Source: UBA1127 sp034422455
GTDB lineage: Bacteria > Chloroflexota > Dehalococcoidia > Lucifugimonadales > UBA1127
Assembly: GCA_034422455.1 (NCBI GenBank)
Contig: DAOUJQ010000012.1
Coordinates: forward strand, 62,001 to 126,000
DNA: 64,000 nucleotides
Direction: 5' to 3'
A program made the translations under genes and the position numbers. Under the pieces are notes generated by a model that was given only the letters and a program-made list of their open reading frames with translations, was not told the DNA's origin and made no database searches. Shown here in pieces: positions 32,975 to 42,112 of the stretch. The number at the start of each line of letters is the position of its first letter. Position 1 is the first letter of the stretch.

Positions 32975-34270
32975 GTGCTGAGTGTTCAGGACAATGACAT
33001 GCTGACGCAGACGGGCCCCGGAACGCCCATGGGCGAGCTCTTCCGGCGCCACTGGATCCCCGCGCTGCTGGCCGAGGAGATACCGTCGCCGGACTGCCCG
33101 CCTGTGCGCGTGACGCTGCTGAGCGAGAAGCTCATCGCCTTCCGCGACTCGAACGGCGCCCCCGGCCTCGTCGACGCCTACTGCCCGCACCGTGGCGCGC
33201 CACTCTTCTTCGGCCGCAACGAGGAGTGCGGTATCCGCTGCGTCTACCACGGCTGGAAGTTCGACGTGACCGGCAAGTGCGTCGACCTGCCCAACAGCCC
33301 GGAGGGTGAGACGTACAAGGACAAGGTGGTCGTCAAGGCCTACCCGTGCTTCGAGGGCGGCGGCATGATCTGGGCCTACATGGGCCCGGCGGAAAAGGAA
33401 CCCCCGAAGCCCGGCTTCGAGTGGCTGGAGTACGGTGAGGACCGGCGCTACGTGCGCAAGTACCACCTGCGCTGCAACTACTTCCAGGCGCTCGAGGGTG
33501 ACTACGACCCCTCCCACGCCTTCTTCTTGCACAGCACGCTCGACAACAACGAGGGCAACCCCGGACGCCGCTTCGGCGCGGGCGTGTTCAACAGCTTCCT
33601 CAACCGCACCTACGCCGACTACATCGACACCGACTACGGCGTCATGAACGTGGCGGTCAGCAAGACGGCGGACGGGCAGCAGCAGGCGAACGTTGGCCAC
33701 TTCTACATGCCCTGCTACAGCTCGGCGGGCATCTCCGGCCCGGACGTGTACTCCAGCAACATGCGCATCCCCATCGACGACGAGAGCTGCTACATGTACC
33801 GCCTCCGCTGGAGCTACAACCCGTTCACGCAGCAGCAGGTCTGGGAGGACCGGTACGGTGGCTACACGTACCCCGAGCAGATACCCGGGTCGTTCATGGC
33901 CAAGGAGAACAAGGACAACGACTACCTGGTCGACCGCATCGCCCAGAAGAACTACTCCTACACCGGCATCAAGGCCTTCCCCATCCAGGACCTGGCGCTG
34001 GTCGAGGACCAGTGGGGCCCGCGCGCCGACCGGAGCAAGGAGCGACTGGTCAGCTCCGACGAGTCCATCATCAAGGTGCGCCGCCGCCTGCTGAACGCGG
34101 CCCGTGCGCTGCAGGAGGGCGAGGAGCCGAGCGGCCCCTGGAACCCGGAGGCCTACCGCGTGCACACGGCCCGCGTCACCGTCCCCGGCGACATGCCCCC
34201 GCTGGAGGCCGTCGACCTGGTCAAGGACAAGATGGCCGGCCCGACCACCTGGGTGCCAACGCTCTCCTAG
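32975..34270 (+). CDS. Rieske [2Fe-2S] ring-hydroxylating oxygenase alpha subunit
   Basis: 431 aa. Rieske non-heme iron oxygenases add oxygen to aromatic or other substrates, or demethylate ethers and amines. Rieske motif CPHRGAPLFF followed by CVYHGWKFDVTGKC (C-x-H-(x17)-C-x2-H, ~residues 68-91). The catalytic iron motif DYDPSHAFFLH (~171-181) has the expected Asp-x2-His-x4-His spacing. This resembles the phthalate 4,5-dioxygenase/vanillate demethylase branch. GTG start with GAGGAGG upstream. No reductase or ferredoxin gene is adjacent, so electrons come from a partner encoded elsewhere. Confidence 0.92.
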   Translation: MLSVQDNDMLTQTGPGTPMGELFRRHWIPALLAEEIPSPDCPPVRVTLLSEKLIAFRDSNGAPGLVDAYCPHRGAPLFFGRNEECGIRCVYHGWKFDVTGKCVDLPNSPEGETYKDKVVVKAYPCFEGGGMIWAYMGPAEKEPPKPGFEWLEYGEDRRYVRKYHLRCNYFQALEGDYDPSHAFFLHSTLDNNEGNPGRRFGAGVFNSFLNRTYADYIDTDYGVMNVAVSKTADGQQQANVGHFYMPCYSSAGISGPDVYSSNMRIPIDDESCYMYRLRWSYNPFTQQQVWEDRYGGYTYPEQIPGSFMAKENKDNDYLVDRIAQKNYSYTGIKAFPIQDLALVEDQWGPRADRSKERLVSSDESIIKVRRRLLNAARALQEGEEPSGPWNPEAYRVHTARVTVPGDMPPLEAVDLVKDKMAGPTTWVPTLS

Positions 34271-34339
34271 CACCCCCAGCCCGCAACACGACACGACTAG
34301 AGCGCCTCGTCGCAATGACGGGGCGCTCTACTTCTACCT

Positions 34340-34372
34340 CGTCGTACCGGCGGAAGCCGGTATCCAGGGGCA
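34340..34372. repeat. R1-type repeat variant
   Basis: TCGTACCGGCGGAAGCCGGT followed by ATCCAGG: the R1 palindrome with a GGAAG centre. It resembles the common 'CCCGCGAAAGCGGG..ATCCAG' repeat seen once at 48178 and links R1 to that wider REP type. Confidence 0.7.
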
Positions 34373-34391
34373 GCGGTGTGGCGGGCGCCCC

Positions 34392-34766
34392 CTAAAACAC
34401 CGCCGTCGCGTCGATCTCCACCTTCATGTTCGGCCGTGCCAGCTCCGAAATGCCGATGAGCGTGTTGGCCGGGTAGCTGCCATGGAACACCTCCTCGAAG
34501 ACCGCGTCGATCTCCTGCCCATGCTCCTGCCACTCCGCGATGCTCGTCACGTACGTGGTCAGCTTGACGATGTCGCCGGCCGATTGCCCCTCGTGCTCCA
34601 GCACGCGCCGGATCTTGTCGAGCGTCCCGCGCACCTGCTCGACGATGCCGTCGTGCTCGCCCGCGGTCACGCCGGCCATGAAGAAGAGGTTGCCAACCCG
34701 CACGGCGCGGGAGTAGTTGGCCATGGCGGGCGCGATGTCCGGGTAGTTGTGGTACGTCTTCTCCAC
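34392..34766 (-). CDS. RidA (YjgF/YER057c/UK114) family protein
   Basis: 124 aa. RidA proteins hydrolyse reactive enamines/imines released by PLP enzymes; other family members act in catabolic pathways. FFMAGVTAGEHDGIVEQVRGTLDKI (~28-52) and the C-terminal ISELARPNMKVEIDATAVF with the Arg that binds the carboxylate are present. The start is GTG 34766 with AGGAGG six bases away. It lies between the Rieske oxygenase and the fusion gene but on the opposite strand, which suggests a shared pathway rather than an operon. Confidence 0.92.
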   Translation of the reverse strand: MEKTYHNYPDIAPAMANYSRAVRVGNLFFMAGVTAGEHDGIVEQVRGTLDKIRRVLEHEGQSAGDIVKLTTYVTSIAEWQEHGQEIDAVFEEVFHGSYPANTLIGISELARPNMKVEIDATAVF

Positions 34767-34797
34767 GAGTGTCCTCCTCTATGCGTTAGGCCCTCCG

Positions 34798-34825
34798 TTC
34801 GCCCTGAGCCTGTCGAAGGGTCACA
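34798..34825. repeat. R2 repeat
   Basis: GTTCGCCCTGAGCCTGTCG followed by AAGGGTCACACGAACGG. The outer bases (CCGTTCG and CGAACGG) pair, showing that the full R2 unit is an inverted repeat. Confidence 0.8.
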
Positions 34826-34904
34826 CGAACGGAGGGGCTTTGGCGTCCCTATCGACTGGCACGGACTCTAGCTGAAACACCGCGTCAGGGTCAAAGCTGC
34901 GCAA

Positions 34905-34963
34905 TTGACACTGCATAGGGCCCAAACTAGACTCAATCTAGGCCCACACACCCCCGTGTGTGG
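34905..34963 (+). promoter_or_regulatory. Promoter and structured leader of the DapA-MfnB-TusA fusion gene
   Basis: TTGACA (34905-34910), a 17-bp spacer, TAGACT (34928-34933). An inverted repeat CTAGA-CTCAA-TCTAG (34927-34941) covers the -10 and the start point, as an operator would. Directly after it, CCACACAC (34944-34951) and GTGTGTGG (34956-34963) form a perfect 8-bp hairpin with a CCCC loop in the leader, upstream of GGAGGA and ATG 34987. It looks tightly regulated; the regulator is unknown. Confidence 0.65.
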
Positions 34964-34986
34964 CAAGCCATGCGACGGAGGACACG

Positions 34987-37044
34987 ATGGCGCACTACAA
35001 GGCGCATGAGGCACAGGACTGGGCTTGGGAGACGCTGAAGGGTCAGTGGAGCACGCTGATCACCCCGTTCACCGACGACGGTGACCTGGACGAGGACGGC
35101 CTGCGCCGCAACGTCCGGCACGTGCGGAGTCTCGGCACGCGGGGCGCGGGCTGCACGTGGGGCATGGGCGAGTTCTGGAGCCTCACCCACGATGAGCGCG
35201 TTCGCGTCATGGACATCGTGGCGGAGGAGGCCGCCGGTCGGTGGCCCATCGGCGCCCACGTCACCCACACCTCGGCGCGAGAGACGTTGGCGCTGGCCCG
35301 GCACGCGGAGGACGCCGGTTTCGACCTGCTCATTGTCGCGGCCCCGTACATGGAGGCCAAGACGGAGGAGCAGGTCATCGACTACGTCCGCACACTGAGC
35401 GACAACACCAACCTCGGCATCATGTTCTACAACTCGCCGCAGTTCGGCATCGTCATGACGCCGCAGGGGCTGAAGCGGCTCTGTGAGCTTCGGCAGGTCG
35501 TCGGCGTCAAGGAGGCCAGCTTCAACCAGCAGCTCTCCATCGAGACGCACCTGTCGCTCGGCAAGAACTACGTCATCAGCACCCCGGACGAGTGGATCTA
35601 CCCCTTTGCGCAGGACCTGGGCTTCCGGCAGCAGGTGATGTTCGCCAACACGTCCGACTGGCGCTTCGACACGCCCGAGTGCAACTACTACGTGCAGTTC
35701 ATCGAGAAGGCGTCCGTGGGCGACTACGACGACGCCTTCTACGAGAAGCACCTCCGCCGCCTGAAGGAGCTCAACGACACGTGGTGGACGCGCACGATGG
35801 ACAAGAACAATGGCGCGCTGCCCGTCGCGATGGTGAAGTACTGGGGCGAGCTCATGGGCATGGCCGGCGGCCCGACGCGCCAGCCGCTGCCGCAGCTCAC
35901 CGACGCCGAGAAGGCGCAGCTCAAGGCCGAGTTGGAGCCCCTCAAGCCGCGGCCGCCGCAGCCCAGCCTCTCCACGCAGCCGAGGGCCGCGTGGCTGACC
36001 GGCAATCACAGCCCCTTCTTTGCGACCGGCATGCTGCTCATGGTCAGCGTACAGGACGTCGCCGAGGCCCTCGAGGCCGAGTGGGGCGGCGCCGACGTGG
36101 TGGACGTGAAGAACCTGCAGGAGGCGCTCGTCGGCTCCGGCCACCCGAACACCGTCCGCCAGGTGCGCGCGGCCATTCAGCCCGAGAACCACGTCAGCGT
36201 CACGCTCGGCGTGGTGCCCAACCAGGCCGGCACCGTCGCGATGGCCGCGTACGCCGCCGCCGTCATGGACGCCACGTCGGTCAAGGTCGGCTTCATGCAG
36301 GCCGACTACGATGTCGCGGTCGACGTACTGCGCGAGTCGCGGCGCGCGATGGAGGGCTACAACACGAAGCTGGTGGGCTCGCTGTTCGCCGACAACCTGC
36401 TGTACGAGGGCGGCCTCGACCCGCACCTGATGGTGCAGCTTGCCAAGGACGGCGAGTGCGACGGCTTCCTCATCGACACGCTTATCAAGGATGGCCGCAA
36501 CCTCTTCGACTTCCTGAGCGAGGAGGAACTGCGCGATATCGTGCTGGAGGGCAAGAAGCTCGGCATGAGCACGGCCCTCTCCGGCCACCTGAAGCTGAGT
36601 GACCTTGATGAGCTGGCCCGCGTCAACCCGGACATCGTCGGTGTGCGCGGCGCGGTGTGCGCCAGCGGCGACCGCGGCCGCGCAGTGGCATGGGAGTCTG
36701 TCGCCGAGTTCAAGCGGCAGCTCGACCTGCGCAAGACCGGCGAAATCAGCGTTCGCCCGGACCTCTACGAGCCCGGCGGCAACGGCAACGGGCACGCGCC
36801 GATCATCAACACCGGCGCCGGCTGGGTCGTCATCGACGGGCGCGGCAAGAGCTGCGCAGGCGTCATCGCCGCCCTCGCCAAGCAGACCGAGGCGGACCAC
36901 CACTCTATGGTGGAGGCCATCCTCGGCGACGCCCTCAACATCTTCGACGTCAAATACTGGACGGAGAAGGAAGGCCACACCCTCATCAACCACCGCGACG
37001 AAGGCGACGGCACCGTGCGCGTGCTCATCCAGCCAAAGGCGTAG
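34987..37044 (+). CDS. Three-domain fusion: DapA-like aldolase, MfnB-like synthase, TusA-like domain
   Basis: 685 aa, one uninterrupted frame. Residues ~20-320 are a dihydrodipicolinate-synthase-family barrel: GMGEFWSLTHDER, IMFYNSPQF with the active-site Tyr, and VVGVKEAS with the Schiff-base Lys. Residues 349-~590 match (5-formylfuran-3-yl)methyl phosphate synthase (MfnB, DUF556): MLLMVSVQDVAEALEAEWGG, VVDVKN, SVKVGF and FLIDTLIKDG, so the Asp/Lys catalytic pairs known for MfnB are kept. MfnB condenses two glyceraldehyde-3-phosphates in methanofuran synthesis. Residues ~612-685 resemble TusA/SirA (VVIDGRGKSCAGVIAALAK, then W..KEGHTLINH), but the Cys of the usual C-P-x-P is followed by Ala-Gly. 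ATG with GGAGGA upstream. No other methanofuran genes are visible. The job of the whole protein is unknown. Confidence 0.85.
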   Translation: MAHYKAHEAQDWAWETLKGQWSTLITPFTDDGDLDEDGLRRNVRHVRSLGTRGAGCTWGMGEFWSLTHDERVRVMDIVAEEAAGRWPIGAHVTHTSARETLALARHAEDAGFDLLIVAAPYMEAKTEEQVIDYVRTLSDNTNLGIMFYNSPQFGIVMTPQGLKRLCELRQVVGVKEASFNQQLSIETHLSLGKNYVISTPDEWIYPFAQDLGFRQQVMFANTSDWRFDTPECNYYVQFIEKASVGDYDDAFYEKHLRRLKELNDTWWTRTMDKNNGALPVAMVKYWGELMGMAGGPTRQPLPQLTDAEKAQLKAELEPLKPRPPQPSLSTQPRAAWLTGNHSPFFATGMLLMVSVQDVAEALEAEWGGADVVDVKNLQEALVGSGHPNTVRQVRAAIQPENHVSVTLGVVPNQAGTVAMAAYAAAVMDATSVKVGFMQADYDVAVDVLRESRRAMEGYNTKLVGSLFADNLLYEGGLDPHLMVQLAKDGECDGFLIDTLIKDGRNLFDFLSEEELRDIVLEGKKLGMSTALSGHLKLSDLDELARVNPDIVGVRGAVCASGDRGRAVAWESVAEFKRQLDLRKTGEISVRPDLYEPGGNGNGHAPIINTGAGWVVIDGRGKSCAGVIAALAKQTEADHHSMVEAILGDALNIFDVKYWTEKEGHTLINHRDEGDGTVRVLIQPKA

Positions 37045-37059
37045 GGGGCGGAGATTACC

Positions 37060-37078
37060 GGCCAAACTTGTTTTGGCC
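37060..37078 (+). terminator. Hairpin after the fusion gene, weak terminator
   Basis: GGCCAAA (37060-37066) and TTTGGCC (37072-37078) around CTTGT, starting 15 bases after the stop codon. No T-run follows, so termination would be partial. Confidence 0.4.
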
Positions 37079-37187
37079 CGCATAGGCGATTGGAATGTGT
37101 AGCTTGGTAGAGGGTGAAGACCGTCAAGCCAAGTCCCTGGGTGGTGAGGAGGAAATCGCCTCGAACACCATTCAAGGGAGCAGCAAC

Positions 37188-37556
37188 ATGGAGCATGAGG
37201 ACCACCGGCAAACGGCACTGGATTTTCTCACAGCGTCCGACCGCGAGTTCCTTGACGGCGACCATCTACAGGCGTCGGAAAAGCTGTGGGGAGCGGCGAC
37301 ACACGCAGTCATGGCCGCTGCCGTGCAACGAGACTGGCCCTGCCGGACCCACCGTTCCCTCAAGCTGGCCGTAGACCGTTTGGCGGACGAGTTCGGGGAC
37401 AGCTCGCTGCGCGGAGCATTCGCCGCCGCTGAGAAGTTTCACAGCAACTTCTACCATGACGAGATGGAAGACTTTGAGGTCGCCAGTGACCGCCCGGAAG
37501 TCCATCGCTTTGTACACCACCTGCTTGCCTTGTTGGAGCGCAACGACGATTCGTAA
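37188..37556 (+). CDS. PaREP1/HEPN-like small helical protein, 122 aa
   Basis: All-helical. HLQASEKLWGAATHAVMAAAV (~residues 26-46) and AEKFHSNFYHDEMED (~86-100), with PEVHRFVHHLLALL at the end, follow the 'ASEKLWGAA' plus 'H.NFY' pattern of the PaREP1-like HEPN proteins best known from archaea. It may be an RNA-binding or toxin-like helical protein; no partner gene is next to it. ATG 37188 has GGGAG eight bases upstream; ATG 37095 would add 31 residues without similarity. A good terminator follows. The segment has lower GC than its neighbours. Confidence 0.7.
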   Translation: MEHEDHRQTALDFLTASDREFLDGDHLQASEKLWGAATHAVMAAAVQRDWPCRTHRSLKLAVDRLADEFGDSSLRGAFAAAEKFHSNFYHDEMEDFEVASDRPEVHRFVHHLLALLERNDDS

Positions 37557-37580
37557 CGCCGTGGTAAGCGGCATGTGACG

Positions 37581-37613
37581 GAACCCCGTTCCACTTGGAC
37601 GGGGTTCTTTCTG
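37581..37613 (+). terminator. Intrinsic terminator after the PaREP1-like gene
   Basis: GAACCCCGT (37581-37589) pairs perfectly with ACGGGGTTC (37599-37607) across TCCACTTGG, and the 3' side runs into TTTCTGTTGT. This is the best rho-independent terminator in the window besides that of the SAM riboswitch. Confidence 0.75.
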
Positions 37614-37718
37614 TTGTACAAACGCCCCACCACCCGTGCTTGACGCTCCCAAGGGGCGGCGGTAGATTGTGCCGAAACGCAACCCCTGCGTATTCGCATG
37701 CAATCAAAAGGAGGCGTC

Positions 37719-39467
<1,749 letters not shown>

Positions 39468-39480
39468 CGGGCGAATGCGG

Positions 39481-39486
39481 TATAAT
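39481..39486 (+). promoter_or_regulatory. Candidate -10 box upstream of HEPN module copy B
   Basis: A consensus TATAAT 14 bases after the acyl-CoA synthetase stop codon, about 115 bases before the module. No good -35 is visible 16-18 bases upstream, so this is tentative. Confidence 0.35.
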
Positions 39487-39526
39487 CGCAATGCTGTAAG
39501 TCACGGCAGACGATAGGGCGTGGACG

Positions 39527-39565
39527 GACGGGGTGGGGAGCAGAGGATGCCCGCCCCGTCTTGCT
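39527..39565 (+). terminator. Hairpin with T-rich tail upstream of HEPN module copy B
   Basis: GACGGGG (39527-39533) and CCCCGTC (39554-39560) flank a 20-base loop and are followed by TTGCTTT. It could end the acyl-CoA synthetase transcript or, as it lies downstream of the TATAAT at 39481, attenuate the HEPN module. Confidence 0.45.
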
Positions 39566-39599
39566 TTCCCGCGATGGAACAAATCAGGGAGCCCAATGC

Positions 39600-39938
39600 A
39601 TGGTCACCAAGACGCCAAAATATGTGCTCAAAAAGATAGAGGACTTCGTCAGGGAGGCCGTGAGCGAGCGGTTTGGAGAAGACCTGCCCCTGCATGATGT
39701 GTGCATCGTCGCGCATGAAGACCCCTTCGGCGAAGAGCGCGTGCATATGTACGTGGTGTACGACGCTGACCCTTCGAAGGTCGACCCGGATTGGGCGGTG
39801 CGCCTCATCAGCCTCGTAATTGATTACATGCCGGAGGAGGAGCTGTTGACCATGCCGCTCAAGGAGTTCATCCATAAGTCTGAGTGGCCTGAGTTCTACC
39901 ACTACAACGTGGCGCCGTGGATCCGCGCGACCTCCTGA
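39600..39938 (+). CDS. Small acidic protein of two-gene HEPN module, copy B
   Basis: 112 aa, acidic, soluble. Paralogue of the protein at 17977: shared TPKYVLKKIE at the N-terminus, VHMYVVYDAD in the middle, EFIHKSEW near the C-terminus and a terminal W-I. Identity outside these blocks is low, so the copies diverged long ago while keeping the same gene pairing. CAGGGAG lies 6-10 bases before ATG 39600. Family and role unknown; candidate antitoxin or partner of the HEPN protein. Confidence 0.75.
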   Translation: MVTKTPKYVLKKIEDFVREAVSERFGEDLPLHDVCIVAHEDPFGEERVHMYVVYDADPSKVDPDWAVRLISLVIDYMPEEELLTMPLKEFIHKSEWPEFYHYNVAPWIRATS

Positions 39939-40396
39939 GGATTGCGGCGCACCTGTCGGCTGGTGCGTTGGGCAGACGCCGAGGCAGACCACGGCAGAGC
40001 GAGCTAAGGCGTGCGGTCAGCGCCGCCTACTACGCGATGTTCCATGCTCTTGCCGCGTGTTGCGCAGCGCAACTTGCAGGTTCTGGGGCAAACAACTGGA
40101 CGAGACGAGCATGGCAGCGGGCATATCGCGCGCTGGAACATGGCCAAGCGAGGCGACAATTCTCAGACCTTTCTGGCATGGGCGAGTTTCCCTCAGAGGT
40201 ACAGGACTTCGGGCGGCACTTTGTTGTAATGCAGGTGAAGCGTCAGTCTGCCGACTATGACCCCAATGCGAGGTTCTCACGTTTGGGTGTTACGGAGTTG
40301 GTTGAGGAAACCAGGCGGAGGATTGAGGAGTTTGATCGCTCCCCGCGTCCCGCACAGCGCGCCTTCGCCCTGTACGTGCTCCTGCGTTCCCGGTAG
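39917..40396 (+). CDS. HEPN/UPF0332-like protein of two-gene module, copy B
   Basis: 159 aa, all-helical. Aligns over its whole length with the protein at 17510: LRRAVSAAYYAMFHALAACC, WQRAYRALEHGQARRQF, FGRHFVVMQVKRQSADYDPNARFS and the C-terminal RAFALYVLLRSR. The AYYAMFH and R..ADYD elements place it in the UPF0332/HEPN superfamily. It starts with GTG-GAT inside the Trp-Ile codons of the upstream gene (22-base overlap), the same device as copy A. It ends 9 bp before the convergent recJ gene. Confidence 0.8.
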   Translation: MDPRDLLRIAAHLSAGALGRRRGRPRQSELRRAVSAAYYAMFHALAACCAAQLAGSGANNWTRRAWQRAYRALEHGQARRQFSDLSGMGEFPSEVQDFGRHFVVMQVKRQSADYDPNARFSRLGVTELVEETRRRIEEFDRSPRPAQRAFALYVLLRSR

Positions 40397-40404
40397 GCCC
40401 GCCC

Positions 40405-42096
40405 TCACTCCGCTGGCCGCATGTCCAGCACGCGCAGTTGCAGGCTCTGGCGCCCGTTGTACGTGTTGACGGAAGGCGTATGCACGATGTCCCACGTCGA
40501 CGGCGTCCTCACACCCTCAGGCCAGGTGGTGTTGAACGCGACGGCCTGCCATGTCGCTCCGCCCTGCCGGACACGCAGCCGCAGGTGTTGGCCGCTCGCT
40601 CCCATCTGCACGACGTCGGTGACCTCTACGCCGCGCGATAGAAAGGCGGGTGGCGGGTTTTCCTGGCCGTACGGTTCGAGCCGTCGCAGAAAGCCCATCG
40701 TCTCACCGGGAATGTCACGCAGATCCATCTCCGCGTCGATGCGCAGTGCCGGTGTGAGTGGTGCGTCCCGCATGCGCTCCCGTGCAGTCGCCTGTAACGC
40801 CTGCCGGATGGCGTCGACGTCTTCGCGTCGTGCGACAAACCCTGCTGCCGCAGGATGCCCGCCGTAGTGAACAAAGAGATTGGCGTGCTCCGCGAAGGCG
40901 TGCGCGAGGTGAAAGCCCGGCACGCTGCGGCCGCTCGCCCGGGCCAGGTCGCCGTCCAGCGCAACCACGACCGCCGGCCGCGAGAACCGCTCGACCAGCC
41001 TGCCCGCTACGAGACCGTTCACGCCGGGGTTGAACTGCTCGCCTGCGATGAAGAGCAGCCACTCTTCGTCGGCTTGTGCCTCTGCCATGTCGATGGCCTC
41101 TTCCAGCAGCTCCTGCATGAGCCCCCGCCGGTCCCGGTTCAACGCCTCCAACTGCAGGGCAAACTCCCGCGCGGAGTCCTCATTCTGGGCGGTGAGGAGG
41201 TTGAGCGCGATGTCCGGGCTGTCCATCCGGCCCGCAGCATTGAGCCGTGGCGCGATGATGAAGGGGATGGACTCGTGGTCAAGCGAGTTCTGGGACACCC
41301 GCGCTGCTTTCAGCAGTTCCAGCAGGCCGGGCCGCTTGGTCTCCCGCAGCTTTGCCAGCCCCAGCGTCGCGATGGCGCGGTTCTCGCCGAGCAGCGGCGC
41401 CATGTCGGCGACGGTGCCCAGCGATGCCAGCTCCATCGCGCCTTCGGGAATGGGCGTCTCCAGCCTCTGGAAGATTGCTTGCACGAGCTTGAACGCAAGT
41501 CCCGCGCCGGTGAGGAAGGGGAAGGGGTATTCATTGGTGGGCGTGACCATGGCGAAGGCCTGTGGCGGGTCACCCATCGGGACGTGGTGGTCTGTCAGGA
41601 CGACGTCCATGCCCAGCGCCTTGGCTTTCTTCACCTCGTCCGCCGAGGTGATCCCGCAGTCGACGGTGATGATGAGCCCTCCCCCACGCGCAGCGATGGC
41701 GTCGACTGCCTCTGCGTTCAGGCCGTGCCCGTCGCGCACGCGATGGGGCAGGTGCACGAAAACCTCCCCGCCGATGCCCAGCAGCGCCTCGTACAGGAGC
41801 GCCGACGCCGTGACCCCGTCGGTGTCGAAGTCGCCGTAGACGGCAATGGTCTCCTTCGAGGCTATTGCGCCGAGAACGCGGTCGACGGCGGTGTCCATCT
41901 CGGCAAAGAGGAAGGGGTCATGCAGCGCGGCCTCTGAGGCGTGCAGTAGCTCCCATGCGGTGTCGCGCGTCTCGATGCCGCGGTTGTAGAGCATCTGTGC
42001 CCACAGCCGGGGGAGCGCCAGCGCATCTACGACATCTTGCGGGACCGGCGATGCCACCACCCACCGGGGCCGTGGCGGTTCACCGTTGGCAGCCAT
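40405..42096 (-). CDS. recJ: Single-stranded-DNA-specific exonuclease RecJ
   Basis: 563 aa. 5'-3' exonuclease in recombination and mismatch repair. DHH-family motifs: IAVYGDFDTDGVTASALL (~residues 83-100; here DFDTDG in place of the usual DYDADG), IITVDCGITSADEV, LTDHHVP (DHH motif III, ~167-173), and the DHHA1 half with FVHYGGHPAAAGFVARRED (~410-428). Manganese ligands all appear present. It lies 16 bp downstream of fabF on the same strand and abuts HEPN module copy B. Confidence 0.95.
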   Translation of the reverse strand: MAANGEPPRPRWVVASPVPQDVVDALALPRLWAQMLYNRGIETRDTAWELLHASEAALHDPFLFAEMDTAVDRVLGAIASKETIAVYGDFDTDGVTASALLYEALLGIGGEVFVHLPHRVRDGHGLNAEAVDAIAARGGGLIITVDCGITSADEVKKAKALGMDVVLTDHHVPMGDPPQAFAMVTPTNEYPFPFLTGAGLAFKLVQAIFQRLETPIPEGAMELASLGTVADMAPLLGENRAIATLGLAKLRETKRPGLLELLKAARVSQNSLDHESIPFIIAPRLNAAGRMDSPDIALNLLTAQNEDSAREFALQLEALNRDRRGLMQELLEEAIDMAEAQADEEWLLFIAGEQFNPGVNGLVAGRLVERFSRPAVVVALDGDLARASGRSVPGFHLAHAFAEHANLFVHYGGHPAAAGFVARREDVDAIRQALQATARERMRDAPLTPALRIDAEMDLRDIPGETMGFLRRLEPYGQENPPPAFLSRGVEVTDVVQMGASGQHLRLRVRQGGATWQAVAFNTTWPEGVRTPSTWDIVHTPSVNTYNGRQSLQLRVLDMRPAE

Positions 42097-42112
42097 GCGG
42101 GCGCTGCCCGGG

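Noticed and set aside
34933..37218. Long minus-strand open frame (761 aa) opposite the fusion gene
   Set aside because: It is an antisense shadow of high-GC codon bias. It has no recognisable domain, and the plus strand encodes three clear folds.
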